From SIG78 sp045587205 (lineage in GTDB: Bacteria > Verrucomicrobiota > Lentisphaeria > Victivallales > Victivallaceae): DNA of 39,808 bases. Below are positions 1-7,926 of the stretch, in pieces (the first letter of the stretch is position 1; each line of letters begins with the position of its first letter). The position numbers and the translations under genes are program-made. The stretch is taken from NCBI GenBank assembly GCA_045587205.1, contig JAZNBV010000069.1:1-39808 (forward strand), given 5' to 3'. The notes beneath the pieces were generated by a model. That model was given only the letters and a program-made list of their open reading frames with translations. It had not been told where the DNA came from and ran no database searches.

Positions 1-173
1 CAATACTAATGGCCAACTCCTTGGCCCACAGAACGACATGGCTACGATCCGACTTCGCCGCGAAGGCGGCAGAACTCTACGCCGCATTCGCGGGCAGTAC
101 GGGTGATGCCATTATTCCCCATAACAGAAATGGCGGCGGAAAAATCCGCCGCCATTCACTGTTCAACAAATAA
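1..173. other. left-edge segment, unassigned
   Basis: No gene can be recognised here. The plus strand is open in frame 3 from the window edge to a TAA at 171-173, so the end of a plus-strand gene cut by the edge is possible. The encoded 56 residues match nothing I know, and the frame runs through a perfect hairpin at 129-156, which argues against it. The minus strand also has short open frames but no convincing start with a ribosome site. Confidence 0.25.
129..156 (-). terminator. 12-bp perfect hairpin after the first pseudopilin gene
   Basis: The arms 129-140 and 145-156 are perfectly complementary (12 bp, GC-rich, AAAA/TTTT loop). The hairpin lies 30 bp beyond the stop of the minus-strand pseudopilin gene. 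The tract after it on the minus strand (TCTGTTAT) is only weakly T-rich, so termination is likely but not certain. It could also serve a gene arriving from the left. Confidence 0.5.
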
Positions 174-185
174 CCGTTCGCCGCA

Positions 186-845
186 TCAATTGGTTTTGGT
201 CGGAGACCAGAATCTCCGCGCAGTAGCTTCGACTTTAAGCACTTCTTTGTGCATTGTATCAACGTGGCCGTCGCAGAAAAGGATATTCGATGTGGTTCCG
301 TTTTCGTGCGGCGTAAACAAGCCGGTATCATTGATCGTTCTTGCATCATCCGGCACCAGATAACCGCTGGCAGTAAAGTAGTTGCCGCCGCTGTATTCGC
401 AAACCATAAAACAGCGGTCGGGCACAGCCACGATACTGGTCGGTTTGCAGCAGAGACTGCTGTTCATAGCGTAACCTTTTGCCAACGAAGTGCTGTTAAA
501 AAGGCGCTGCATAAGCGGGCAAGCTAATTTACCCGCAGACTTGCTGGCTTCCTGATAATAAGTGGTCACCAGACAGCTGTACCAGACTACATTTTTGCAG
601 TCAGCACCGTGATTTTTGGGGCGCGAGCACGGGAAGGTATCGTTGTTATCCATCGTGTACATATTGATGAATATCCCCCACTGTTTGAGTGCACCTATGC
701 AATCAGATGAGCGGGCGCGTTCACGCGCTGCCGAAAGTGCCGGCAGCAGCATTGCTGCCAATATGGCAATAATAGCAATGACTACAAGGAGTTCTATGAG
801 GGTGAAGCCTAACGGCTTCACCCGCTTGCAAGCGGGATTTTTCAT
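186..845 (-). CDS. pseudopilin-like protein (prepilin N-terminal methylation domain)
   Basis: This 219-aa protein belongs to the abundant Lentisphaerota/Planctomycete family of type II secretion/type IV pilin-like proteins. It would sit in the inner membrane by its N-terminal helix, with a periplasmic or surface head; the specific role is unknown. The N-terminus shows a classic prepilin peptidase site (PLG|FTLIELL, about residues 11-19), then the hydrophobic helix IAIIAILAAM and the ALSAARERAR segment. Near the C-terminus H-x11-DG (HENGTTSNILFCDGH) resembles the H-X9-DG tail of this family. It is the only one of the window's four pseudopilins with the normal Gly before the cleavage point. The start at 845 has AGGAAAGGTG about 6 bp upstream and a promoter 49-77 bp upstream. 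It is transcribed separately from, but in line with, the operon to its right. Confidence 0.9.
   Translation of the reverse strand: MKNPACKRVKPLGFTLIELLVVIAIIAILAAMLLPALSAARERARSSDCIGALKQWGIFINMYTMDNNDTFPCSRPKNHGADCKNVVWYSCLVTTYYQEASKSAGKLACPLMQRLFNSTSLAKGYAMNSSLCCKPTSIVAVPDRCFMVCEYSGGNYFTASGYLVPDDARTINDTGLFTPHENGTTSNILFCDGHVDTMHKEVLKVEATARRFWSPTKTN
802..836 (-). promoter_or_regulatory. two abutting hairpins just inside the start of the pseudopilin gene
   Basis: Positions 821-836 form a perfect 16-bp palindrome (CCCGCTTGCAAGCGGG) beginning 9 nt into the coding sequence. Directly next to it, 802-809 and 814-821 form an 8-bp stem with a 4-nt loop. Both lie in the codons for residues 4-15, before the conserved helix. 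The other three pseudopilin genes lack them. They could fold in the mRNA near the ribosome site and limit translation, but that is inference. Confidence 0.4.
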
Positions 846-893
846 AAACAGTCACCTTTCCTTTTAGGGTTGAATTATTTTTGACATACGTGT

Positions 894-922
894 AATATAC
901 AATACTTTATACCTTTTTTCAA
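894..922 (-). promoter_or_regulatory. promoter of the 186-845 gene
   Basis: Reading the minus strand, TTGAAA (917-922) is followed after exactly 17 bp by TATATT (894-899). The start codon is about 50 nt downstream. The same TTGNNN-N16/17-TATATT layout recurs at most gene starts in this window. Confidence 0.7.
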
Positions 923-948
923 GTTTCCGGCATCATTTTCCGGAAATA

Positions 949-1704
949 TCAGCGATCGTGGTACAGCCAATATTTTTGGGGCAGAGCATAACCGTAAGTG
1001 GCGGCGTTGCCGTAGTTGGCTTCGGCTTTGGCGCTCATCACACTGCCGCTGACAGTCACAAAGTTTACCATTGCATTGTGGCGGGTCCCGGAGATATTTT
1101 TGGTGGAACCTTTAACGATCCACGATTTGCCGGTACTGGAATCACCGTCAGCAAACATCCAGACATCTTCCGGGTCGGAGGCACATTTGTAGGAACTCTT
1201 GTTTTCCGACGACGCCAGCGCATTTTCCAATCCGCGGAAAGTCTTTATGCTCAAATACTGCGTACCCCAGTCGTATGAAAGGCACCAGCTCATAACATAG
1301 TTAAACGCTGTACTCATTGCACCGCCTTCGCTTTCACCGGAAGCACAGACAAAGAATCTGAACTTCTGCTTCTGCAGCCACGTTGCATCCTCTTTATAAA
1401 AACGGAACGAATCCGTATTCTTGAGTTCCTGGAAATACGATGCCAGCAGATTCAAACCGTGATACGCCCCCCCCGGACAGGAACTGGTGTTGGCGTTGGC
1501 ATTATTCGGCGGCAGAAAATAGTCCAGGTTGTCATCCCGGTACATAGTTGCCGCCAGACCGATCTGTTTAAGATTGCCGACACAGCTGGTGGCACGGGCG
1601 CGTTCACGCGCTGCGGAAAGTGCCGGCAGCAGCATTGCTGCCAATATGGCAATAATAGCAATGACTACAAGGAGCTCAATAAGTGTAAATTTCCGGATTT
1701 TCAT
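949..1704 (-). CDS. pseudopilin-like protein
   Basis: This 251-aa protein has the conserved prepilin-type helix (FTLIELLVVIAIIAIL at about residues 6-21) and ALSAARERARATSCVGNLKQ-type follow-on. The residue before the cleavage point is Lys (MKIRK|FTLIE), not the Gly normally required by prepilin peptidase. The tail motif is H-x9-SG (RHNAMVNFVTVSG), an Asp-to-Ser variant of H-X9-DG. The start at 1704 is chosen because AGGAGAG lies about 8 bp upstream; an upstream in-frame ATG at 1842 would overlap the preceding gene and lacks the family's N-terminus. It is the last gene of the operon that begins at 6326 and starts 20 bp after the GH42-like gene, implying it acts with the glycan-degrading proteins. 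Confidence 0.88.
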   Translation of the reverse strand: MKIRKFTLIELLVVIAIIAILAAMLLPALSAARERARATSCVGNLKQIGLAATMYRDDNLDYFLPPNNANANTSSCPGGAYHGLNLLASYFQELKNTDSFRFYKEDATWLQKQKFRFFVCASGESEGGAMSTAFNYVMSWCLSYDWGTQYLSIKTFRGLENALASSENKSSYKCASDPEDVWMFADGDSSTGKSWIVKGSTKNISGTRHNAMVNFVTVSGSVMSAKAEANYGNAATYGYALPQKYWLYHDR

Positions 1705-1724
1705 ATAATATTCTCTCCTCTGCC

Positions 1725-4682
1725 TTACCAGTTCTTTACCAGTTTTATCTCTTCCGGAGCCTTGGGCAGAGTAAAATCCCAGATCGGCAGATTCACCTTT
1801 TCGCCCGCAGCTTTGGCCTGTGCACGGAAGAAATCCATCCACTTGCCCGGTTCCAGCGACAGCGCTGCGCTGCCGAAAGGCTGGCAGGCAAAGAGAATAA
1901 CTTTACCCTTGCCGTAAGGTGTTTCAATGGCGGCTGCCCTGCCGTCAGGATAAGCGGCAATGACCTTGCTTTTGCTGCTGATATTGGCAAGATCGTAGCT
2001 CTCCACCGTAAAACCGGTCGGCATCTTGACGTGACGGTTTTCGGCAAGTTTGAGCGTCTGGCGATTGTATGTAATGGTCTGGGCAGTGGTCTTTACCGCT
2101 CCCAGATCGGCACCGGTGAAAGCCTTGCGGTCAGCCACACGGGTTCCGTCGATGTTCCAACTCTGGAACCGCGGATCAAAACTCACCAGCGTACCGCCGT
2201 TGGCGACAAAACTGCGCAATTCGGCAGTAAGTTCCGGTGTGGTATATGCTCCGCGCGGAACATACAAAAGTTTCAACCCCTGCAGCGGAGTGGTTTTGTT
2301 GGCTATCCCGCTGGGTGAAACATAGCGGAAATTGCACTTCAACTGTTCACCGAGCAATACATACATTGAGTACGCCGGATTCAGCGATATATCGTTAAGT
2401 GCATACGCATCGTAATCGCTGTGCAGAATACCGGTAACGGTTTCCGTCGGCAGTTTGATCTTGTCCATTCCCGTAACCATACGGGTCAGATTGAGCATAT
2501 ATACGTATTCTTTGAACATAGTCCGCACAGCAGATGCATCGTACCAGACAATGGTTTCCGCACCGTTCTTCAATGCCTGACTTGTCCATTCATTGAGGTC
2601 ATCCCACTTGGGCTGACCGGAGTGATAGATAAAGCCCTGCAGCGTGGCGTGGATCTTGCATTTGGGCGCCAGATCGCGCAGCAGACGCACCGAAAAACCG
2701 GTATGATGCACCGCACGCGCGTGATCAAACACCCGGGTCACTGCGGTGGGATAAGGATCAACACCCAGTATATCCGAAGCCTCGGCGATCACCGCGTAAT
2801 CCATCGGCGCGCAACCAGCGGTGGTATTGTTGTTTGCCGCCTTGAAAGGCACTCCCGGCAGGATCTTTGCAACTTCGGCGCGCCACGCAGCATAGTTATC
2901 GCGCAGCCGGGCGTTCCAGCAGCGCAGAAATGCTATGCGTTCAAAGGGACGGTTTTCATCGGCAGCCAGCGCATCATCGGGCAGACCGTATTTGCCGAAA
3001 CCGAAATCGCGGCGGATCTCTTCGGAAAACTCTTTCAGCGCCGGAGCCGCTTCCGGATTGCCGGTGATTGTAAAGATACGCGCCAGCGCATTGGTCGGTT
3101 CGTCCGGACCTTCCACGCACGACGCCATTGTTTTCATATACTCATATTCCCGTCCCCATTTGGGCACATTGCGGAAATATTTTATCATCACATCGCGCAC
3201 CGCCGGGTCGATCGGCGAAACGTGGGTTTTGCCGGGAGCAATAAACTTGGCACCTTCGGCGATTGCCTGTTTGCGGTGACTGCTGGTGTAGGTAAAGAAC
3301 GGGTAGCGCATACCCCAGCGTTTGTGATACTTGAGTACGCCGTCAAGTCCGCCGATCAAATGGTGTCTGCCCCACGGAAAGAACGGTCCTTCCATACGCG
3401 CCATACCCCAGGCATTCAAAAGATCATCCTGCCACTTGGCAAAGGCCTCTTCGCTGATTTTTTTCTTCAGACTCGGCTTGCTGTAACCATCTGACCAGCT
3501 GCCGGCGGTGTAGTTGCCGGGCACGCCCTTCTGCAGAAGACTTTCAAACTGCGGCTTGGCACGCTTTACAGTGTAGTTCATCGACATAGCCGAACGGTGG
3601 CGGCGGATGCTCATCTTGCCGTTGGCGATCTTGAAATTGGCATAAGTACCCGTATCGGCAAAGAATCCGCCGCAGTTCCAGCGGGAATTTTCCGGGCTGA
3701 TCTTGCGTTCGCGGCAGAAATCCAGCCCCAGTTCAAGGCCGTCGGCAAAAGTCACCCCCAGATCTTTCCAGGGTATTTCGATAGTGATTTCAAAGCCTTT
3801 TGCGCTTTTTTGGGCAGTTGCCCGGGCGCCGGAGTTCCATTTGCCGTCGAATATCCACGGATCGCCATCCACCCGGCGGTAGCGGATACCATCGACCAGT
3901 GCACCGTTGGTGTTGGCGGAAAACTGCCAATGCTTGTCACGGCCGGTGTCGTAGATAAAAACTTCATTGCAGTCATCGCTGAAAATACCGTAATCATCGC
4001 GTTTGGAGCATTTGGCAACCAGCGACTTCATCTGCGGTTCGGTGTTGATGAATTTTACCTTCAAAGCATTACTGTCGGCAGAAAGTCTGACTTCAGTCGG
4101 CACCTTGACCGGGCGGGTCAGCTCGTAAAAGTTTTTCAGCTGCGCTTCGCTGCCCAGCGGAACAGTTACCGAATCGGCAACAAAATTGAACTTGAGTTCG
4201 TCCAGAAACAAAGTCTGATCGCCCTTGCCGGTACTGATGATAAACTGCACGCTGGCGGCCTCGGCAGGAACCGGAATGGAGCGTTTTTCAAGCGTGTATT
4301 TGTCAGAACTTTCCAGCACCAGTTTCTGCGAACCGCCGGCGGAACCCTGTCTGCCTTTTTTCTTGTTGAAAAAGAGTGATACATTGAACTCTCTGGCGAC
4401 CTTTTCCCCGACAATCATCTTATGGAAAAATTCCATATCCAGTTCACCGGACTGTTCCGGCAGATTCACAAAACCGTAAATCGAAGTAGCCTGTCCGGCT
4501 TTGCCGGTCATTGCCAGCGCATTGGCGCCTGCCGCGGCATCCGGCACCAGTTTCAGGCGCTTGGCTGCATCGCGCGGATACGGACTTACAGCAATACTCC
4601 GGTTAAAATCGCGGGCATAATCCGCCGCAGTCAACGCGGTAACCGCCAGCAGCAGCAGCGCTGCAAAAGAATATTTACGCAT
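1725..4682 (-). CDS. large secreted GH42-like (clan GH-A) glycosidase-like protein
   Basis: This 985-aa protein probably acts on glycans outside the cytoplasm. A signal peptide (about 1-20, LLLLAVTALTAA) is followed by a beta-sandwich region (about 21-165) that also exists as the separate upstream gene. Next come a CBM9/DOMON-like domain (about 170-355, with SDDCNEVFIYD and WNSGARA), a TIM-barrel-like region (about 380-720) and a GH42-middle-like domain (about 740-860, ending in VANGGTLVSFDPRF). GPDEP at residues 525-529 puts a Glu (528) where a clan GH-A acid/base could be; a second catalytic Glu is not obvious. It is a paralogue of the protein at 23516. The gene starts 6 bp after the preceding stop and is followed by a pseudopilin gene. 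Substrate unknown; loss of catalysis (a binding role) is possible. Confidence 0.8.
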   Translation of the reverse strand: MRKYSFAALLLLAVTALTAADYARDFNRSIAVSPYPRDAAKRLKLVPDAAAGANALAMTGKAGQATSIYGFVNLPEQSGELDMEFFHKMIVGEKVAREFNVSLFFNKKKGRQGSAGGSQKLVLESSDKYTLEKRSIPVPAEAASVQFIISTGKGDQTLFLDELKFNFVADSVTVPLGSEAQLKNFYELTRPVKVPTEVRLSADSNALKVKFINTEPQMKSLVAKCSKRDDYGIFSDDCNEVFIYDTGRDKHWQFSANTNGALVDGIRYRRVDGDPWIFDGKWNSGARATAQKSAKGFEITIEIPWKDLGVTFADGLELGLDFCRERKISPENSRWNCGGFFADTGTYANFKIANGKMSIRRHRSAMSMNYTVKRAKPQFESLLQKGVPGNYTAGSWSDGYSKPSLKKKISEEAFAKWQDDLLNAWGMARMEGPFFPWGRHHLIGGLDGVLKYHKRWGMRYPFFTYTSSHRKQAIAEGAKFIAPGKTHVSPIDPAVRDVMIKYFRNVPKWGREYEYMKTMASCVEGPDEPTNALARIFTITGNPEAAPALKEFSEEIRRDFGFGKYGLPDDALAADENRPFERIAFLRCWNARLRDNYAAWRAEVAKILPGVPFKAANNNTTAGCAPMDYAVIAEASDILGVDPYPTAVTRVFDHARAVHHTGFSVRLLRDLAPKCKIHATLQGFIYHSGQPKWDDLNEWTSQALKNGAETIVWYDASAVRTMFKEYVYMLNLTRMVTGMDKIKLPTETVTGILHSDYDAYALNDISLNPAYSMYVLLGEQLKCNFRYVSPSGIANKTTPLQGLKLLYVPRGAYTTPELTAELRSFVANGGTLVSFDPRFQSWNIDGTRVADRKAFTGADLGAVKTTAQTITYNRQTLKLAENRHVKMPTGFTVESYDLANISSKSKVIAAYPDGRAAAIETPYGKGKVILFACQPFGSAALSLEPGKWMDFFRAQAKAAGEKVNLPIWDFTLPKAPEEIKLVKNW

Positions 4683-4688
4683 AACTCA

Positions 4689-5249
4689 TCACTTCCCTGC
4701 AGGAACCGCCGCTTCAGCCGGGGTGTTAGGAACGAATTTGGTTTTGAGCTCATCGATAAAAAGGGTCTTGGCGACCTTGCCGCTTACGCTGATAAGCATC
4801 TGAATGTGGGCGGCGGCAGCGGGGACCGGAATTTCGATATTTTCAAGTTTCCAATCTTTGGCTCCTTCGATAACTTTGACCAGTTTCGGACCTGCCGAAC
4901 CCTGCTTGCCCTTCTTTTTGTTGTAGTAAAATGTAAAATTGAACTTGGCATCGGCAGGATTTTCAGCAATCATTTTCTGATACAGAGAGATCTTGACCGT
5001 ACCGGCCTGTTCGGGCACCTCCAGAAAACTGTAAACAGTCACTCCCTTGCCGACAATATTTTCGATTGCCAGCGCCTGGGGCCCCACGGCGGCATCCTTT
5101 ACCAGTTTGATCTGGCTTCTGGCATCACGCGGATAGGGCGAAAGCGTGTTGGATTTATCAAATGTCCAGTGATAATCCTTTGCCTGACAGACTCCGGCAA
5201 ACATTGCTCCACTTGCGATTGCGGCCAAAACAGCAAACTTGATGTTCAT
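4689..5249 (-). CDS. small secreted beta-sandwich protein, stand-alone copy of its neighbour's N-terminal domain
   Basis: This 186-aa protein has a clear signal peptide (about 1-23, ending GVCQA) and one predicted beta-rich domain. It aligns along its length with about residues 20-165 of the 985-aa protein encoded next: both carry SPYPRDA, then LxxPEQ, a xxKKKGxQGSAG segment, IPVPA, and a final TLFxDELK. It is probably a carbohydrate-binding-like module, but no family is certain. AAAGGAG precedes the start at ideal spacing. It lies 16 bp after the regulator and 6 bp before the large gene, so all are co-transcribed. The C-terminus is a short Ala/Pro-rich tail with no anchor. Confidence 0.85.
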   Translation of the reverse strand: MNIKFAVLAAIASGAMFAGVCQAKDYHWTFDKSNTLSPYPRDARSQIKLVKDAAVGPQALAIENIVGKGVTVYSFLEVPEQAGTVKISLYQKMIAENPADAKFNFTFYYNKKKGKQGSAGPKLVKVIEGAKDWKLENIEIPVPAAAAHIQMLISVSGKVAKTLFIDELKTKFVPNTPAEAAVPAGK

Positions 5250-5265
5250 TTTTTTTCTCCTTTTT

Positions 5266-6326
5266 CTACTTTTTTATTGGGATATTGTCCAACATTTCAA
5301 ACTTGAATTTCAACATTCTGCGGATCGGCTGACGGTTGCCCACCAGCATCTTTTCCTCCAGGGCTTTCAGGGCTTCGGCAAACTGCATCCCGCTGTTTTC
5401 AAACCGCGCCATCCGGCAGGATGTGTGCCGCAGTTTTTCGCTCTTTTCATCCTGAAAAGTTATAAAAACAACTCCCGGCAGAAAATCCGGTATCTCCTCT
5501 TCGAGTTTTTCCAGATACTTTTCCGGCTGTCCCAGACTGCAGATCACCACCTCCGGCTTGTTCCGGCTGCGGTGGAGTTTCAAAGCAGAAACTCCGTAAA
5601 CGCATAACCGGCTTTGCTCGGGCGCTGATGAACAACCTTCACATCGCCCGGGAAACGCGTCAATGCCTTTTCCAGCTGGATCCTGCGCCAGCTTCTGCGG
5701 GCAAACACCCCGTAACTCTCCAGCTGCGAAGCAAAAAACCAGCTGACCTTGCGGTAGTTGCACTTTATCAGGTGATCCGCCAACTCCCGGTACACTGCAA
5801 AAACATCTATTTCCACATAATTCAGCGCAGGTATCAGCGGCATCAGGTTGCACGATACCACCGGCACGTTGCGCTGTGCAAAATATTCCGCCAGTTCCAG
5901 AGATATCAGACTGTCTCTGAAAATCACTCCGGCAAATTCGCCCTTGAACACCCGCTCCGGATTCAGTGCCGGCAGCCCGTCAGGGAAACACATCAGCTCC
6001 AGTTCATAGCCGCCTTCATCCAAGAGCTTCCGGATCACCTTAAAAAGCGTGCTGCGGAGCATATTTTCCTCGCGCGCTTGACAAACCACCCCGATCCGGG
6101 GGCGTTCCGCAGCCTTTACCGTCACGACCGGCACCAGACCTTCCGGAACTTTTGCCTTGATGACACCACTTTCCAGCAGCGGGCGCAGAGCATTGGTTAT
6201 GGTCTGTTTGGCACTTTTGAACTCTTTTGCCAGAGCGCGGGTCGCCGGGATCCGGTCAACATAAACACCGCTGCGGATACGCCGCAGGATTTCTGCTGTG
6301 ATTGCGGGATACCTTGCCGTGCTCAT
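5266..6326 (-). pseudogene. GntR-type regulator with LacI-like sensor domain, frameshifted
   Basis: The first 248 codons give a GntR winged helix (about residues 8-55: ILRRIRSGVYVDRIPATRAL, then AKEFKSAKQTITNAL) and a periplasmic-binding-like sensor (starting RIGVVCQA). That frame stops at 5580-5582, but the next frame continues the sensor without interruption (CSLGQPEKYLEKLEEEIPDF, then FENSGMQFAEALKALEEK) to a TAG at 5266. Total length is one base short of a whole number of codons, so one missing base near 5583-5610 would restore about 353 aa. It could be a recent inactivation, an assembly error, or less likely a programmed -1 shift. As first gene of the operon, it would sense a sugar and control it. 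Only a weak GAGAGA ribosome site precedes the ATG. Confidence 0.8.
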
Positions 6327-6361
6327 TTTTCTGTATCTCTCTATAACATAATGACACTTTA

Positions 6362-6390
6362 AATATACAATATTTCCGGCATCTTGTCAA
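6362..6390 (-). promoter_or_regulatory. promoter of the regulator-glycosidase operon
   Basis: On the minus strand TTGACA (6385-6390), 17 bp, TATATT (6362-6367), about 36 bp before the regulator's ATG. The spacer contains TTTCCGGCATC (plus-strand reading, 6373-6383), which also occurs at 924-934 next to the -35 of the last pseudopilin gene, so it may be an operator. Confidence 0.75.
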
Positions 6391-6522
6391 GCCCCTGCAG
6401 CATAAATAATTATTGAAATTCACGACAACATAGGACACGCCCGGGCAATTTCCCGGCGGCGCAACAGCTGCAGTGGACTGCAAAAAAATCCTGTCTATTC
6501 ATAAATTTGCGCTGTAAAAAAC

Positions 6523-6550
6523 TTGACAATCACTGTAACTGTATTATATT
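6523..6550 (+). promoter_or_regulatory. promoter of the heptosyltransferase-giant protein operon
   Basis: TTGACA (6523-6528), 16 bp, TATATT (6545-6550), leaving a leader of roughly 55 nt before the ATG at 6611. The remaining 6391-6522 stretch between the two divergent promoters shows no gene. Confidence 0.75.
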
Positions 6551-6610
6551 GCATATAATACGATCAACATCAGCATTGTCTGAACAGTTTTTTTTGCGGG
6601 AGGCAGGGTT

Positions 6611-7900
6611 ATGAATTTCAATAATCTCAACAGTGATTTGAGTATAAGTATTGCTCCGGATAACAGCCATATCATTCCGGCTGGCTCGCCGAAACCGCAG
6701 CCGGAGGTGCCCAAACAGCCGAGCATCTACGGCGAAGTTCCGCAGATACCGACTATGGACGCGGTGGAAGGAATCAAATTTGACTTTAACGAAGGTATCC
6801 GCATACTTTTTCCGCACAACGGCAAAGAGTATCACGTAACTTTTACGGATATTGATACGGGGATCATTCTTTACAGCGCCGATACAGTGCCGGGGGCGTA
6901 TGTTACCAGTGTTAAAAAATTCTACATCCGGTTCCGTCTGATCATTCACGAAAAGGGCGGCAAAGAACCGATTTTCACCCACGATTACGACTGCCGCGAT
7001 AAAGAAGTTATGATCCAGCTGCCGGTGGGTACGCTCGGCGACAGCATCGGCTGGTTCAGTTATGTGGAGCGCTTCCAGCAGAAACACGGCTGCAAAGTTA
7101 TTTGCGTTATGACACCGTGGATAGCTGAAATCGTGAAAAATCAGTATCCCGATATAACCTTTATTGCTCCGGAAGAAACCAAAAACTACAAGCCCTACGC
7201 CTGTTACTATATGGGACTTTTTTTCCGCGGCAATGTGGATAATCAGCCGATCGACTTCCGCTATATAGGCTTGCACCGTACAGCGGGGTACATTCTGGGC
7301 GTGGATCCTGCCGACATTCCGCCGCGGGTGGATTTGAGTGCGCCGCGCAAGATCAAAGAAAAATATGTCTGCATTGCCGCGCAGAGTTCAAGTCAGGCCA
7401 AATACTGGAACAATCCTTTCGGCTGGATGAGCGTGGTACAGTTTCTCAAAGATAACGGTTACCGGGTTTTGTGCATCGATAAAGAAAAAGTCCACGGTAC
7501 CGGGCTGCACTGGAACTATATACCCTACGGTTCAGAGGACTTTACCGGTGATATTCCGCTGCAGGAACGCATCGATTTGATAAAAGATGCGGACTTTTTT
7601 GTGGGCTTGAGTTCGGGTTTGAGCTGGCTTGCGTGGTGCTGCAAAGTACCGGTGGTGATGATTTCCGGCTTTACGCACCCTACAAATGAGTTTGAAACGC
7701 CGTACCGGGTGATAAACTACCACACCTGCCACAGCTGCTGGAACGATATGCGGCTGGACTTTGACCATTTTGACTTTTTGTGGTGTCCGCGCCACAAAGG
7801 CACCGACCGGCATTTTGAGTGTACCAAACTCATATCCGCCGAGCAGGTGATAACCACGATCAAGAAAATTCCGACCTTCCGCGGCAGGGAAGAAAAGTAA
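6611..7900 (+). CDS. autotransporter-type O-heptosyltransferase (TibC/Aah family)
   Basis: This 429-aa cytoplasmic glycosyltransferase should transfer heptose from ADP-heptose to Ser/Thr in strand-loop-strand repeats, as TibC and Aah do in enteric bacteria. After a proline-rich leader (about 1-45) comes an N-terminal beta domain. The GT-B core shows LPVGTLGDSIGWFSYVERF, and the donor-side segment reads FFVGLSSGLSWLAWCCKVPV (about 338-357). Four cysteines, C373, C376, C392 and C404 (C-x2-C-x15-C-x11-C; CHSCWND, WCPRHKGTDRHFECT), correspond to the metal finger of TibC. GGGAGG precedes the ATG. The next gene, 26 bp away, encodes a giant protein full of the matching repeats. ADP-heptose synthesis genes are not in the window. 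Confidence 0.88.
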   Translation: MNFNNLNSDLSISIAPDNSHIIPAGSPKPQPEVPKQPSIYGEVPQIPTMDAVEGIKFDFNEGIRILFPHNGKEYHVTFTDIDTGIILYSADTVPGAYVTSVKKFYIRFRLIIHEKGGKEPIFTHDYDCRDKEVMIQLPVGTLGDSIGWFSYVERFQQKHGCKVICVMTPWIAEIVKNQYPDITFIAPEETKNYKPYACYYMGLFFRGNVDNQPIDFRYIGLHRTAGYILGVDPADIPPRVDLSAPRKIKEKYVCIAAQSSSQAKYWNNPFGWMSVVQFLKDNGYRVLCIDKEKVHGTGLHWNYIPYGSEDFTGDIPLQERIDLIKDADFFVGLSSGLSWLAWCCKVPVVMISGFTHPTNEFETPYRVINYHTCHSCWNDMRLDFDHFDFLWCPRHKGTDRHFECTKLISAEQVITTIKKIPTFRGREEK

Positions 7901-7926
7901 TCAGGAAATCCAGGGGGAACTATATT

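Noticed and set aside
1704..1842. Longer start for the second pseudopilin (ATG at 1842)
   Set aside because: It would add 46 residues overlapping the upstream gene, before the conserved prepilin N-terminus; AGGAGAG marks the ATG at 1704.
2421..3494. Plus-strand open frame of 357 codons
   Set aside because: Antisense to the 985-aa GH42-like gene, His/Arg-rich without domain features; the minus strand carries the coherent protein with signal peptide.
3597..4379. Plus-strand open frame of 260 codons
   Set aside because: Also antisense to the GH42-like gene and lacks a ribosome site or family signature.
5575..5615. Programmed -1 frameshift in the GntR-type regulator
   Set aside because: No canonical slippery heptamer plus structure is evident, and such regulators are not known to use frameshifting; a lost base is simpler, though not excluded.
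7819..7926. Upstream start for the giant gene (ATG at 7819)
   Set aside because: It lies inside the heptosyltransferase gene and encodes unrelated residues; AGGGGGAA marks the ATG at 7927.
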